Shown one piece after another: positions 43,443 to 56,515 of a stretch of 64,000 bases of DNA. A program made the position numbers and the translations under genes. Source of the DNA: Polytrichum commune (Eukaryota; Streptophyta; Polytrichopsida; Polytrichales; Polytrichaceae); the NCBI GenBank assembly GCA_950295325.1, contig OX485803.1, forward strand, positions 38,271,554-38,335,553, read 5' to 3'. Positions within the stretch are counted from its first letter, which is position 1; each line of letters opens with the position of its first letter. The notes under the pieces are model-generated. The model was given only the letters and a program-made list of their open reading frames with translations, did not search any database and had not been told where the DNA came from.

Positions 43443-46400
43443 TGCAGATGCTAATTTGCAATTTCGTGTCATTGGAATATTGTGTTGGCATAGTTTTGAT
43501 TATCAACTGAATAATTACTATATTTTAAAACATTATGTTGCCATTGTTCCCCATGTTCCCCATGTTCGCTACGTTCACAATATTCGCATCCGAAACTACG
43601 GGTCCAATTTATTTTGAGACTTTCCAAAGTCTCCAATTAACGAATATAGTGTTCAATTGTTTTTTTGAGCAATTGTCTTCTTAGTTGATTGCTCATTTAG
43701 CAATTGATTAGGGTTTAAGGTGCACCCAAGGAATCGACTACTCCTACAGTAGTCAATCAAGGAGTCGACTACTTATTAAGCACTTGACTCCATATGTGGA
43801 TCGACATTTGAATTTAGATAACATAAAATGGTGGAAAAAAACCAATAATTGTTTGTATTCAAGAAAGAAAATTGTTGTATCATAACAAATGTTGATAGAT
43901 ATACCTTATTTTTACAAACAAGTTCATGGCAATGATGCATGCCTACTAAGTACATGAAAACCCCCCTTAGGGAGCTTGAAAAACTAAACATTCTGTATAT
44001 TACCTTGATCTTGGATCTTCAATAGTCCACATGCTCATCCCATCTCACATGGTCCACATGCATTTGACATCTTGCAGTAGCCAAGTCAATGCGCCTCCCA
44101 TGTCAAATTTGCACAAAAGTTCTAGAGCCATGGTTCAAAACATATAACCCTCCCGGCATATATAATTGAGTCGTGACCTTGGTTGTAAAAGTTGTTGTGC
44201 AAGTTGGTTGACCGTAAAACTCTTAACCTCCTCGATGTAATATTTAAACAGGTTTTGATGTCTCTTACTCTAGACCCCAAACAACTCGGTTGCCACCCAC
44301 CATTTTATATATATATATATATATATAAATTTTGGCCTTTTTTGGTTTTTGCATGCCGTAATGATACAACATTCTCGCCCATATGCAATGCACACTCCAA
44401 TCTTCAAGCTTCCGTCCAACTCCCAATGGAGCATGATGTTGTCTATGGAAAAAACAACATGTTGCACATTTTCATTATGCAATTCTGACATAGGCCATAC
44501 CAAAGCCCATGATAATTTTATCCTCTACTTTCATAACCTTTCAACATGGGCCCATTGTTGCCATTTGGTTGGACTCTCAACATGACATTGTCATTTGGTT
44601 GATATGCTCCATCTCAAATATACATTTATCGTAAAGTTTTCCCGTTCCATCATAGTGTGTAGCCCACATTGGTCTCACTACTAATCAACCAAAACTTGAT
44701 GAAGCTAGGATGTGAGTTATTTAAAACAAATGCCTCAACATTGCTTTGGATTTGAGTTGCCCACATATCGGTGGTCTTTGGAGTTTTTTGGGCCCATATA
44801 ATATCTGAAGATAAACATTCGTCATCATTAATTTTCATCATGACAATCTCCCTTAGCCCCCCCCCCCCAATTTTAATCTTGTGACCCAAGAAAATTCACA
44901 TTAATTGGCATGGGCAGGTCACCCTCAATCACTTCTCCAGCTTATGTTTCTTCCAAGGAATTGTTTTGTTGGCCGTATGGGTAAACCTTTTGCCTTGGAT
45001 TTCCCACCACATAAACAACACCCGCATTTTCGTTGCTCAAAGGGTCACAACCTCACCTACTTTGGGAGGCGGGAAAACATTATCAACCAATTGCTTGAGG
45101 TTGGAAACTCCATTTGGGCTTAATTCTTCACCCAGGAGACAGAATATGCAAGATTTTGATCCTTAAAAAATTAAGGTCCATCCATTGTGTATCAAATGGC
45201 TTCCCCAATCAACTTCTTCATGTGGTTGGTCACTTGATATTCTGGATCATACTTGAGAAATTTCCATTTGATGATGTTTGTATCGTTATGCACAAACCAA
45301 TCTACAATGATGTCATGGACCTTTTTCTTGTTATATCTTTTGAAAATCTCATCTTTGGCTTCTTGCTTTTAGTTGATGACCTTGAGGCCTCGGAAGGTCC
45401 TCCTTGCCCGCATAAGTGGGCATGGACAATTCATTAGATGAGCGCGCTACCTTTTGAACATTGATTTAAGTTTGGTTCTGACCCCATAAAATTAGCCAAT
45501 CCCACATTTGAATGCCTTTGCATTTTACTAGGTTGTTTAAACACCTTATTGGCACCCTCTCGCTCGTCGTCTCCCATCATCCAACTCCGTTTTGCCATCA
45601 TGCTTAATAACATGGTAAACATGTGTCTCACAACTCGCGGACCAATCTCCTCAATCCTCCCTGTTGGATGTGGTTGCTCCAACGATCATGATGGAGGAGA
45701 CCTTTGGTTAACTACAAGGTGGCAATCGACCAAGGCAAACGACTTATACTTGGCAATTGACTAAAGGTGTTCGATTGTTGGGTTCCAGTCAACCAAGATA
45801 GTTGATTGTCGTTTAACAATCGATTTCTATATAGTATTCGTCTATTGGATTGCAATCGACCCATGTTAACTACCCTTTTAATTGTTACTTAGTAGTTAAC
45901 ATATGACACTCAACTGCTTCTTAGTGTAGCTGACTACTTATTAGTAATCGATCTAGTAACTAGCAATCCTCTTAGTGTAAGTTGACTGTAGGTTTGTAGT
46001 CGTCATTGCAATCGATGTAGTTTGTCAATTGTTCGGTACAATCGATGTAGTTTTGTTGATTGTTCGGTGTAATCGATAGGATAGTGGACTATCATGTCAA
46101 CTTCTAGAAGCAATCAACATGGAAGTTGATTACTAATTGAAGTTGACATGGTAATCAACTACAAAGGGCGATCAACAACCTCCAGAAGAAAAATTCCCAA
46201 TGGCTTGCCGCCACAATAAGCTTCGTATGGGGTTGAAAATGATTATTAATACAAAATGATAATTTATAGTGAGTGCAAGTGAATGCACTGGGACTAGAAA
46301 ACTTCTATTTTGTCACACTCGGCATTTCCACCGATTTTATTTGACTTTAGGCATTCATTGCAAATGGAGAGAGGTAGTAGGTTATATTGGTATGGGCATG

Positions 46401-46798
46401 CAAGATGAATGGAAGCCTTATATAGCATGTGCCCAAAAAGTGGACTCCAACATCCAAGAAGGTGGAGTGCAAAACTTGCAAGTTAGAATTAGTGTATAGG
46501 AAGGACCATACAAAAAGAATAACGGCCTAATGTGGGGGTGGCATTGTATTAAAGCTTTTCTTATTCCAGGTTTGGCAGTGTATGGTTGGTAGTTCCAAAT
46601 GATGTTTTTGATGACTACGTTGAGGACATGAAAGACGATGTAGTTGCCTCCTAACAATAAGCTTCATGCGGTGCACAGTCCAACGCCAACAAAATTCAAA
46701 TTGCTTCATCATCCCCTGCACCATCAATGGTAAGGGAGGCAATGCCCAAATGGAATCTTGAATCCCATACACATTGTCAACATCAAATGGGCTTAAAG
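43443..46798. other. gene-free stretch with scattered CAATCGAC/GTTGATTG words
   Basis: No recognised gene. Short ORFs on both strands are broken by stops. A (TA)n microsatellite is at about 44,309-44,330 and a C10 run near 44,862. Words such as CAATCGAC, GTCGACTAC and GTTGATTG cluster at 43.67-43.80 kb and again at 45.7-46.2 kb. This pattern resembles subterminal repeats of a DNA transposon spanning about 43.65-46.2 kb, but no terminal repeats were confirmed. Confidence 0.35.
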
Positions 46799-46806
46799 GA
46801 AGGCAT

Positions 46807-48731
46807 CAGAGCCCAACATTTTCCTTTAAATTGCACCCATACCCAGACCGTGCCCATCAGCAGCGACCTATGGCCACCCATGCCCACCCATGCTATTCAA
46901 ATTGTGCCCATGTATTCAAGAATTGTGTAATGTGCATTACCCGCCTACACCAAGTCTTGGTTGGATCGGACAAATAAAAGGTCGTTCACTATCGTTGGCT
47001 TCAGCCCGGAGCGCTTCTTGGTTAGCATATTCCCTGCATCCGAGAAGTTTGACTCCGATTTGGAGTTGGATGCAGGGATGCACAAAACCGAACACACCAC
47101 GCGCGACATGATGGGGAATGTGGGGGCTTCTTTAAGCTTCCACCACAAGAGAATATTGAATTTAACAGTGGTATCCCAATTCATTGGCAATGCTAAGCTC
47201 ACCATTGCAATGATCTCATTTTCTTTCGAGATCAGTAACCTTATATGTCTCATACATACTAAACTCAAGCACAATACGTGCATCGAAGTTGCTAACAACT
47301 ACAATCTCAGCCTCATTGTCATGAATCTCTTCTAACTCATCCTCAAACTCATCGTACATAGACGTCGTGTCATCATTACGGCGTTTATTTTGTGGTGGGG
47401 CCGGTGCATCATCTTTCTTGTGATCCAAATTAGCTAAAACCTCCTTTGTGCCAATCGAGCACATAAGCTCCCTTAGTTTTGCTTTCGCCTTAGTAACTAA
47501 AGCGTCGGGGACCTCCATCTTGCGCATATGGTTCTTCATAACAGGATCCAGAAGTGTTGCTACGACATGGAGCACGTCGAGCTCCATCTTCTCTTGCACT
47601 AGTGGTGTCAAGAAGCACTTACAAGCTATGATCGAAGGGGAGTCTTTGCTTGTCCTGACGATACCATTGTCATTAATCACATCGTGAAAATTTGTGGAGA
47701 ATTATGACCAAAGGTCCCATGATTCCAAATGAACAAAGAAATATATGGATTCAAGCTTGATTCGAGAACTCATGTTTGTGGAATTGAATCAATCTCTCGT
47801 GGAGTTGAGACCTCATTCTTGGACTACTCACTAGGTGCGAAAGATGGATTGGGTGTTTAGGGAACTTGTGATTCCATCATCTCACTCTCTGAAATGCAAC
47901 AAAACACAACTCTTACAAAGTGGACGTTGAGATCGCTGGCAGTGAGGGAACGTGCTGCAACTTTGAAGCTTTGGCGATGGCAGATGTGGATCGCTTAGGA
48001 GCTCCAAGCTTCGACCCACAATTTCCCCTCCACTTCACACTCCGGACACCAACTCAAAACCTTTTCTTCTCAGGCCACAAAAATTGGGTTAAGGATTGCG
48101 GGTGCAAAATTGCATCGACAAATCGAGAGAAATCGGGGAAGAATCTGCAACCAGATTCCATGGTAGTTGTTTCTGGCGGCGAGGGAGTTGTTTCCAGCAT
48201 CAGGTCATGTGCATAGTCAAATTCGAAGAAGGACGTGGACGTTGAGATCGCCGGCAGTGAGGGAGTTGTTTCTAGCAGCAAGTCATGTCCTGATTTACAA
48301 CATTTTTTCCTCTCGCTCCCTACCACTTTACAACATCCTCTCTTTCTTGAGTTTTGGAATCCTCTTGGCATGACTGGGTTTAAGGTAGGGTGGGAAAAAC
48401 AAAAAGACAAAAAAAAGACAAAAAAAGACCGAGGATTCTTGGGAGCCCATGGACACACTCAAGAAGGAGGAGGAGGAGAACAAGAAGAAGACACACTAAA
48501 GGATGGACTCACCTTACTGGGTGAAGGTGATTCGGTGCTCTTACCCTCAAAAGCATTGAATGAGAGCTCATTCAATGACCCGTTCCAATATGCTTTGCTT
48601 TAGCCCATGCTCACCCATGAACAATAATATCGAACCCATGCCCACCCATGAACAATAATATCGCAACCATTCCCACCCATGCCCACCCAAAACCCATGGG
48701 CATGGGTATGGGCACCCAATGTAGGGCTCTG
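46807..48731 (-). mobile_element. hAT element, copy 1 (1.9 kb)
   Basis: Ends are CAGAGCCCAACA (46807) and TGTAGGGCTCTG (48731), flanked by the perfect 8-bp duplication GAAGGCAT (46799-46806 and 48732-48739). The left end has CCCACCCATG subterminal repeats. The right end has several CCCACCCATGAACAATAATA units. It contains the C-terminal part of a hAT transposase on the minus strand. It is probably a deletion derivative of an autonomous hAT element. Confidence 0.9.
46961..47680 (-). pseudogene. hAT transposase C-terminal part (hATC dimerisation domain), frameshifted
   Basis: Two overlapping minus-strand frames, 47680-47216 and 47298-46961, give first an acidic linker and then FNILLWWKLKEAP, VLCIPASNSKSESNFSDAG and KRSGLKPTIVNDLLFVRSN. 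These match the hATC domain order LLWWK...P, (S/L)xIPASSAxSER-FS-AG and KR..L.P..V..L.F...N. In most active hAT proteins the SER is conserved; here it is SES. The frame changes near 47.22-47.30 kb, so an intact product is unlikely. The N-terminal BED finger and DDE core are not present in the element. Confidence 0.8.
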
Positions 48732-48739
48732 GAAGGCAT

Positions 48740-49239
48740 GCACAATTCCCATAAAACATGCGTTGAATACGAAATGATCACAAGCCTTCTACAAGGCTAA
48801 TATGCCCATTGGTATTGTCCACCACCCCACGTTCATCGAGGCAGTGAAGGCAACCAACAAGGATTTTTTTTAATATAATCCGCTAGCCTATTATGGAATG
48901 CACAAAAATATACTTAATAATGTATAATTAAATATCCAAAAATTTATGGAGTGGAAGACAAAATCATCCATCCACAAATATGGTTGCACCATTTGTTTGG
49001 ATAGATGGGAGAATGTTGTGAACTAACCTTTGATGACCATCATACAAATTTGTCTAGTTTGGTTCCATCGACATGATCAGTTGTATAAAGGATGCCGACT
49101 ACATTGCCACCAAGGTCAAAAGATATATTGTTGGAGTGAACCCAAAAAAGGTCGTCCAAATGTGCTTTGACAATGTGATGGCCATGAAACAAACAACTAG
49201 CAATAATAATTGTGAATGACCCCACATATACTAGGAAAG
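48740..49239. other. gene-free spacer between two hAT insertions
   Basis: AT-rich, nothing recognised. It lies between the target duplications of hAT copies 1 and 2. Confidence 0.4.
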
Positions 49240-49247
49240 GTGTGTGG

Positions 49248-49639
49248 CAGAGCCCAACATTTTCCTTTTTAATTGCACCCATACCCAGACCATGCCCATC
49301 AGCAGTGACCTATGCCCACCCATGCCCACCCATGCCCACACATAGCATGACATGTGCCCACCCATGCTATTCAAATTGCGCCCATGTATTAAAAAATTGT
49401 GTAATGTGTATTGTGTAATTGTGTAATGTGTCTTGTATGATTGTGTAATTGTGCCCCACCCATGAACAATAATATCGTAATCATGCCCACCCATGCCCAC
49501 CCATGAACAATAATATCGTAGCCATGCCCAACCATGCCCACCCATGAACAATAATATTGCACCCATGCCCACCCAAAACCCATGGGCATGGGTGGGTATG
49601 GGCATGAGCATGGGTATGGGCACCCAATGTAGGGCTCAG
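49248..49639. mobile_element. hAT-derived MITE, copy 2 (392 bp)
   Basis: Begins CAGAGCCCAACATTTTCC and ends TGTAGGGCTCAG, flanked by GTGTGTGG (49240-49247 and 49640-49647). It consists almost only of the two ends of the family: CCCACCCATG repeats and CCCATGAACAATAATATCG units. No coding sequence remains. Confidence 0.85.
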
Positions 49640-49647
49640 GTGTGTGG

Positions 49648-52600
49648 TGCATTACTTGAATGTGTTGTTGAAGAATTGAGGAAAACAACAAAAGGCTAAG
49701 GACATTGTGGATAAGACAAAGGATATTGTCAAATACATCCGGGCCCACTTATGCCATACGGTGGTCTTTATTATTTACTCACCCAACTTGGAATTGAAGA
49801 TGCCCAAGTCCACGAGACTTGCCACCAACTTCCTGATGATTGATAAACTCATCAAGGTCAAACTTGCACTGAAACAAAATGTCATGCATCGTGATTGAAC
49901 CGCCTATGTGAACAAGTTTAATTGGGGGAACAATGATCGGAGGAGAGGTGGCTTCGAAGCGCATCAAGGCAAATATAAGTGACGATAATTTTTGGATTAG
50001 TTGCGATAATTACCCCCACACGTCGGAGAAGGTATTGAAAGCACTAAGAGTTCTGATGGGATAGAGCCAACAATGGACAAGGCTTGGTTGATGATGAAGA
50101 GCTTGGGAAAACACATGCTTAGCCTTAGAGAGCATCCTTTCAACTTAGCCCACAACCTTGTCACGTTGGCCAAAGAAGAGTTCTATAGCTGATGAGCCAT
50201 GGGAAGTGGCTCGTCATCCACTCTTCTTGAGTGGGTTATCAAGTCCATAATTAATAAGCTCATAAATGAAATCGAGAGAATATGGATGATTTAAATGCCT
50301 ATATGGATGAAAATGTGTGATGAGATTTGATAACACTTGAGCTTTTGGATGACACTTGAGTTTGTGGATAATATCACGTCTACACAGAGGAAATGTTGTG
50401 ACGAGTTTTTCAGAACCCTTGTGCTCTTGGATGAGCAATGGTTATGAACTTTAAAACATTTGGGGATGTTGCCACGTGTAACTTGGTGTCCACGTCACCT
50501 CCTGCCATGGCCAGCGTGGCCGCTTGTTCGCAGAGAACAGCCGCAATGACTGCTTGCGGATTCCCAAGTCCACTAAGGCCACTCAACTTCGATATTCACT
50601 GCCATCGCAGCCTACTTACTCCGTTTCAACTTCACCGCCCATTTTCCTCAACCACCATTGTCCACAGCATTCTTCAAAGTAGATCGACTTCCTGTCCCAA
50701 CGGTCACACAGCCAACTTCAGATCTGTCCACCTTTCTCTTCAACTCATTCAGGTTTGCCTGCTGCAGTTCCGGCGGAGACTTCAAGCGGGATGCGATGTG
50801 GTGACAGAAATCAAATGAAATGTGAGCCTCTGGAACTTGGTTTTGTGGTTGCGGAGATATCTACGTACTAGACACTTACGAGGAGTATTGTGTTGAAAAT
50901 CTATCCTGTGTGCGTCGTGCAATGTAAGAAATTCTCAATCGATGGTTTGATCGATGGGTTGATTGAACTGTGAGTTACTTTAACGGGAAGTTGATTTATT
51001 AGGTTCGGGGTGGTGGATCTGTCTAATTGCCGGGGTCGTTGTTATTGTTCAAGGGTTTCTTGGTTGCTAGAGGGGTTGGGGGTGGACTTTTGAGTTTGTT
51101 GAGGAGGAGCGAGTATGGGCGTATTTGTAACGGATTAGATGTGTTAGGGTTGTGGGCATCGTGTTATAATTTGTTCCGATCTTAGTCGTGTCCATGCCAT
51201 CCAGATGGATAATAGAGTGCAGATTGGGAAATTTCAAGGTTCTGAAGCTACGTTGTGATGATTTTCGATGTTAGGAATTCCACCTGCTTTTGATGATGAT
51301 GCTAGAGTTCGTTAGGTCGCCATTATCTTCTGTGGATTGAGTGTTGAAATTGGGTTTGAGCAGATTGGCCGTCTCCGAAACGGACATTATTCTGCTCTGA
51401 AATTTCATTTTGTAGTCTTGGAGTTTCTAAATGCAGCTATAAAATTCGAACCTCTAAATACGCGAGTGGATGTAGGTGATGAGGTTGCTGATAACACCAA
51501 GACAAAGTACTAAACAAGAGTTACATATTTTTTGAGGACGAAATGCAGCAAATTTTCTAGAAGAAAGTAGAACAGGATACTTGAGTTCATCTAGAATGTA
51601 TAAGGTCACTCAATGACACCTTTCGGTGTTTGATGAACTTGGGGCCCGTCCAATTCCAACATACTCCTCCCAGGTTCTGAAGAAGTACTAGGTGGCACAG
51701 AAAGGCATCACTGGAGCAATTATATCAGATTTCTGGAAAGGCATCTCAGTGAGGAGACAAAGCAGCTGACAATATTGTGGAATGTGGGATTGATCACATT
51801 CATATCTGCATCCGCCTGTGATTTTACACCAGGTGAGGCTACGTTGCAGGGATCGTCTTGTTTTGGTAATTCGAGATTCAAGTTATCGAAGGCAACATAG
51901 TGAACCATTTGTACATGTTTTTGCCTTGCATGGTGGGAGTCCTTGTTTTCATTGGTTTTCATTATACTCATTACTGAGGATGGTGAAGAAGTTGCAGGGA
52001 TCTTGGATTAGGAGTGTGATAGGGTTCTCTGTTTGTGGAGCTTGAAGGAGAGGAACCTAAGCACTGGAAATGAATGATGTCCTTGGTTTTGTATTTGTTG
52101 GAGGTAGGCCTTGGAGTGCTTCATTTTGAATTTGAGAGTCCAAATATGAGTAATGTGGTGTCTATCTTGGAAGTGCCGTAAGAAAAAGGGGAACCTTCTG
52201 TGTAGTGGTTGCTGAGGCAGGGTTGTTCTGTGATGAGATCTAGCTGATTGTGAGCATCACTCTCTTTTGAGGCTGTAGACGTTGTTCATTGTTCCTTTTA
52301 TCTTTTTTTAGTACCAATTGTCTCTCCACGTTGAGACTTTCAGTCTTGTATTGCAACTCATGCCGCGCTGTATTGTTTGACAACATTGGTTATGTAGTCT
52401 CTAAATTCTATTCTGGCTTGCTCAATTTCTTTCTTTGGCTGACACTGTGTGGAATGGCTGCTCTCCAGGTTTAAAGAAAATGTGCACAAGGACACGTTCA
52501 GCATTGGTGCCAGGAAGTGATCACTCCAGAATTCCTTGTGCTGTTAGGTCGAATCTATTTTGAGGGCTGTGTTCACGCCTTGTTCTCTACAGCATTGTAA

Positions 52601-52676
52601 GAGCTCATTCTCTATGTCCTGAAGGAAGAATTTGAAGATCTTGAAGCTCAGAAGCCATTCTTGGAAGGGTGGTTAG
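49648..52676. other. intergenic DNA and probable leader of the UBP-like gene
   Basis: No supported coding region. ORF 50438-50818 is compositionally ordinary and unrecognised. From about 50.5 kb the base composition becomes less AT-rich, and from about 52.2 kb the DNA resembles a long transcribed leader before the ATG at 52677. No promoter could be defined. Confidence 0.35.
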
Positions 52677-54203
52677 ATGGAGGAAATTTTGGACGTAGCT
52701 ATCCCAGCAGTGGTATTGATTCCTATTATTCTAATTGGTATTGCTGTATGGATTGGCCTCAATTACAATGCGAAGTCAAGCTATGTTCGCAAGGCTGAGT
52801 TTATGAAGCTCCAGCGGATGGCAGCAGAGGAGCATGAGAGGGCTGAGAGAGAGTTTGAACAAGAGTACTCTCTTCAGAGACAGGCAGATCCTTACAGAGT
52901 GGACTATCGTCGCAGGGAGTCTGGGGAAAATGAGTACAGAAAACCTGTTCAGCCTCAGGTACAACAGGAGGGGTGGAGGCAACCTGACCTAGATATTCGT
53001 AGGAGGAGGCAAGTTGAGGAAGAAGAGTACCACAGAAGGCAAGTTGAGGCTGACCTCTACAATCGACGGATGCAGGCCGAGGCTGCTGAACGGAGGCGTA
53101 GAGAAGCAGCTGAGGATGAAATCAAAAGGAGGATAGCAGAGGAGCGAGAGAGGGAAAGGAGGAAAGCAGAGTTAGAAGCTCATCTTAGGAAAGAGGCAGA
53201 GGAAGAGAGAAGAAGAAAAGCAGAAGATGAGGCCAATTGGAGGAGGAAAGAAGAGGAAGCACGAAGACGTGAAGTGGGGAACAAAGATGTGCATCCTCCA
53301 TCAAACCTCTATTGTCTTGGCTGTAACAAGCCAACAAAAAGGCGATGCTCTCGGTGCAAAAGCGCATTTTACTGGTATATTGTTCTTGTATACTTGTGAT
53401 AACTGATTAGCTCACATACTGATTTGACTCGATGCTTTGTGTTGCCACTAAAAAAAGTATGGGTCACAGTTTGATTAACCCTGCCAACTGGCATATAGTG
53501 TAAATAATACGGTGAAGATCGAAAATGATTTGACTTACTATAAAATTATCCTTCAACTCAAAGGGACTTTTCATTGGGAGTTCATCCCTTATGATTTTCC
53601 ATTGGTTGTTTTGCATACAGAATCATTATTTTCTTCCCACTTGTGGTGCATGCTTGGGGCAGTGTTGAATTTGAATGTAGAGCAACCTATTTCGGTTCAT
53701 GGGGGGTCAAACTCATTTTAGCACCTCATGGCTTGCCAGAATAAGTTTGACCCTCGATGAAGCAATATAGATTGTTCTTTGTTCAAAGTTCCACACTACC
53801 TCTCCAAGCATGCACCAAAAACTTATCGAACATGGAAGGTGTTGTATGCAAAACAATAAATTATCAACCTAAAGTCATGTTGGGTTAGAGGATAACTCTA
53901 ATAACCTAACTGTGAAGTAGTGTTTTTTAACGTGAAGTGCTGGTTCTCATAATATTGAAATGAAGTGCTATGGTGAGGTGCAAAAGTGAGGTGTGGCACT
54001 TTGTACAAAGAGTATACTAGAGTTGATTACTGGAGTGTGAGATCTGGAAGGTCTCCAAACCACAACTGTCAGGCAACCAAAAATATTATACTGATCTCTG
54101 ATGTGGTTACTCAGTTCTCAAGAATGCCAACTTCAGCATTGGAAGGAGGGGCACAAGAACGAATGTCGGCCACCTGATGTTAGCAGCCCACGAGGTTCAG
54201 AAG
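52677..54203 (+). CDS. UBP15/16-like ubiquitin-specific protease, first two coding exons only
   Basis: Exon 1 is 52677-53374 (ends ...TACTG, donor GTATAT). Exon 2 is 54115-54203 (acceptor TTACTCAG, donor GTTAGA). Together they encode a hydrophobic N-terminal anchor (IPAVVLIPIILIGIAVWIGL, about residues 9-28), then about 160 residues of highly charged R/E-rich helix, then a MYND zinc finger. The MYND finger reads CLGC...CSRCKSAFYC|SQECQLQHWKEGHKNEC, where the bar marks the splice point inside a Cys codon. This order is that of plant UBP15/16/17/19 proteins, which remove ubiquitin from substrates. The USP catalytic domain with its Cys and His boxes should follow, but I find no USP box to the right. 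The gene is truncated here, or it continues after an unusually long intron. The ATG is the first Met before the hydrophobic anchor. Confidence 0.75.
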
Positions 54204-56507
54204 GTTAGAAAACTCTTTCCTACTTGACTCAAGGAGGCTTGGAAGGCTTCATATGGCTGACATTTATAGGTCGTTACCATCTCCTTTACCTGTTTTATTG
54301 TTCTCTCTTAAATCTGCTACCATATCTGAAGTTTGGATACTGGCCTGGACTGAGTTGGTGTGATGAATATAATTGTTCTCTTGTTTTGAAATTGTTCGTG
54401 GTTTGCATCTGTAGTTGGCAGTGAGTTCCTAGGAGACTGATATCATTCTTCAAAGAAGAATGCATTGTACGTCTGAGCTGGAAGGCTCGGGAATATGAAA
54501 TGGAGCGCAGTTGTAGACATTTTCCCAACTTGCATGAGGTAAGAGGTGTTCTTTCTTATCACTCACATTTCAAATTTTCCTTCATCTGCACCTAACAATT
54601 GTTTTGACGATAGAGTTATCCTTCAATTCAACAAGAATTTTGGTTGAAAGTAGGTTGTTTTGCATAGAATGAGTTTAAATGTTGGGTAAGTTTCTGAAGC
54701 ATGCTTGGAGTTGGTGTTGAGGTTTAAACACAGAACATTCTATATTGGTTCATTTGGGGCCAAACTCATTTATGCAAAAACGACCAACCCCCAACCAAAT
54801 CTCCAGGTGAATTATAGGGTAACTCTATCATTTAGCGAGCTTCTCAATTAATTTACAGTCTCCTTAGAGCTTCTGCTGCATACTTTTTGAGCAATGAACA
54901 TACTCCTGCAGATGGTCATCATCCTCTAGTCTTCCCTGTGGACAAATAATGTACCAAGCTCATTGTGGAGGAGTTGAAATCAAGTCTCAATCTAGAACTA
55001 GAGTATATAAATAGGAGGTCTACAATGAAGTTGAAAACTGTAGTGCAATTTTGTCAAGGGTGTTGTTAGCTTATGTTTGCCAAATTTTGCCCCAATCTTG
55101 GGCCGGCACAAAGATTGCAATTTGTGGGGCTTCTAGAGGCATGCTTGGCAAATTTATAGAGAACAAAGAATGTTTGTCCTTGTTTGAAGCACCTGTATGT
55201 GCCTGAAGAACACATGCATTTGAGTGAGGGCATTGGTCCAAGAGGTGTGATGGATCAAAGATCAGCACCTGTAGCACACAGTTAACTTGAGTTCTGAGGG
55301 AATCTGATGTAATTATCGATTGTTAATGAGAATGACTGGAGGCTTATTGATCACAATATTTTTTTAATATTTTTTACAATTATATTCGACGAAGTATATG
55401 GTATCACTGTCCTTGTTGTACTGGAACCGATGGTCATTAATATGCTATAATACATATCCTATATGATTTTCTCAGTGGCCTAAATACCCAAAAATGGTAC
55501 ACTGTATCTCAAATAATCGGATCTTGCTCAAAAGTAAGTGTTTTTTTTAGCAGTACTTCTTCAAAGATGGAGCAATTAGAATTCTCTATAACCTCCAAAT
55601 AATACGTATATAGTTCCATGTATACGTGTTATTCTGTTACTTTTTTCAAACGAACGCCTATATTGGATTGGCGCGGTTACGTGAGGATCAAACAACAAGC
55701 ACCATAAAGATGCATTTTAAAACGAGATTGTACTTGGACTTTAAATTTTATGAACTATTCCACACTCAATAGTGCCACGATTGGGAGGACCTCTTCAGTT
55801 AAGAAATTAACAAACATGCACTACGGATAACCATCATAACTAAACCAAGCGGAAGTTGGATTTCCAATCCGAGTTTTACTGATGCTTCAGAGTAAATTTT
55901 CATGGCCAACAAGTTTTCTAAATCTAGTCAGTTGAAGTTGGAGAACTTGGAAAAGGAATGGAATAACACCCACTTATCCTACACACTTGCAAGAAACCCA
56001 TTATCAAAGTCAATGAACAACACTTCAACAATTCAAAAGACCTTCGAAAAGGGCTGTTGTAAGTTGTACTCTGAAAGTTGATTTGGGATTCAAAGTGTTT
56101 TCAAGGGTTTTATGTAATTTATATTACAAGGGTTTCTTGAGGATGTTAAATGAAGTTCAGAGGCACCATGACATGGACCATATGGTTAAATATGTGGTTC
56201 AATGATCGGAGTTAATCAATATATCATACGGTGAGGGAAGGTGGATGCTGATGCAGTCACCTTTCCAAAGTTCCAAAATAGCAAGTTGTGGATGACTGCA
56301 TGTTGAGTGGATGATGTGGGGATGGCTTAAGACATTTACTTCATAATGCATGGGTGAAGAAAAAATAGTGTATCTACATGCTACATAATATTCGGAGTAT
56401 TGCAATGCAATCATGTTTTACTTGTGAGTTCAATTTTAACTAACAAAAATTCAATAGGTTGTTTGGACATTATAGATCATAAACGACTTTGCTTGATAGA
56501 ATATTAC
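54204..56507. other. gene-free stretch after the UBP-like exons
   Basis: I searched for USP Cys-box (NCGNSCY/F-like) and His-box coding and saw none. Plausible splice sites occur, but no phase-compatible exon of useful length was found directly after 54203. Nothing else recognised. Confidence 0.4.
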
Positions 56508-56515
56508 ATTCTCAG

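Noticed and set aside
43173-43617. Overlapping ORFs beginning MDALIY
   Set aside because: Products of the 91-bp tandem repeat; the period shifts frame each unit.
48054-48458. 134-codon minus-strand ORF inside hAT copy 1
   Set aside because: Contains a short internal duplication and no hAT motif; could be a captured exon but nothing supports a product.
54418-54540. Third exon of the UBP-like gene
   Set aside because: Acceptor choices give stops in the required phase and the translated segment has no USP similarity.
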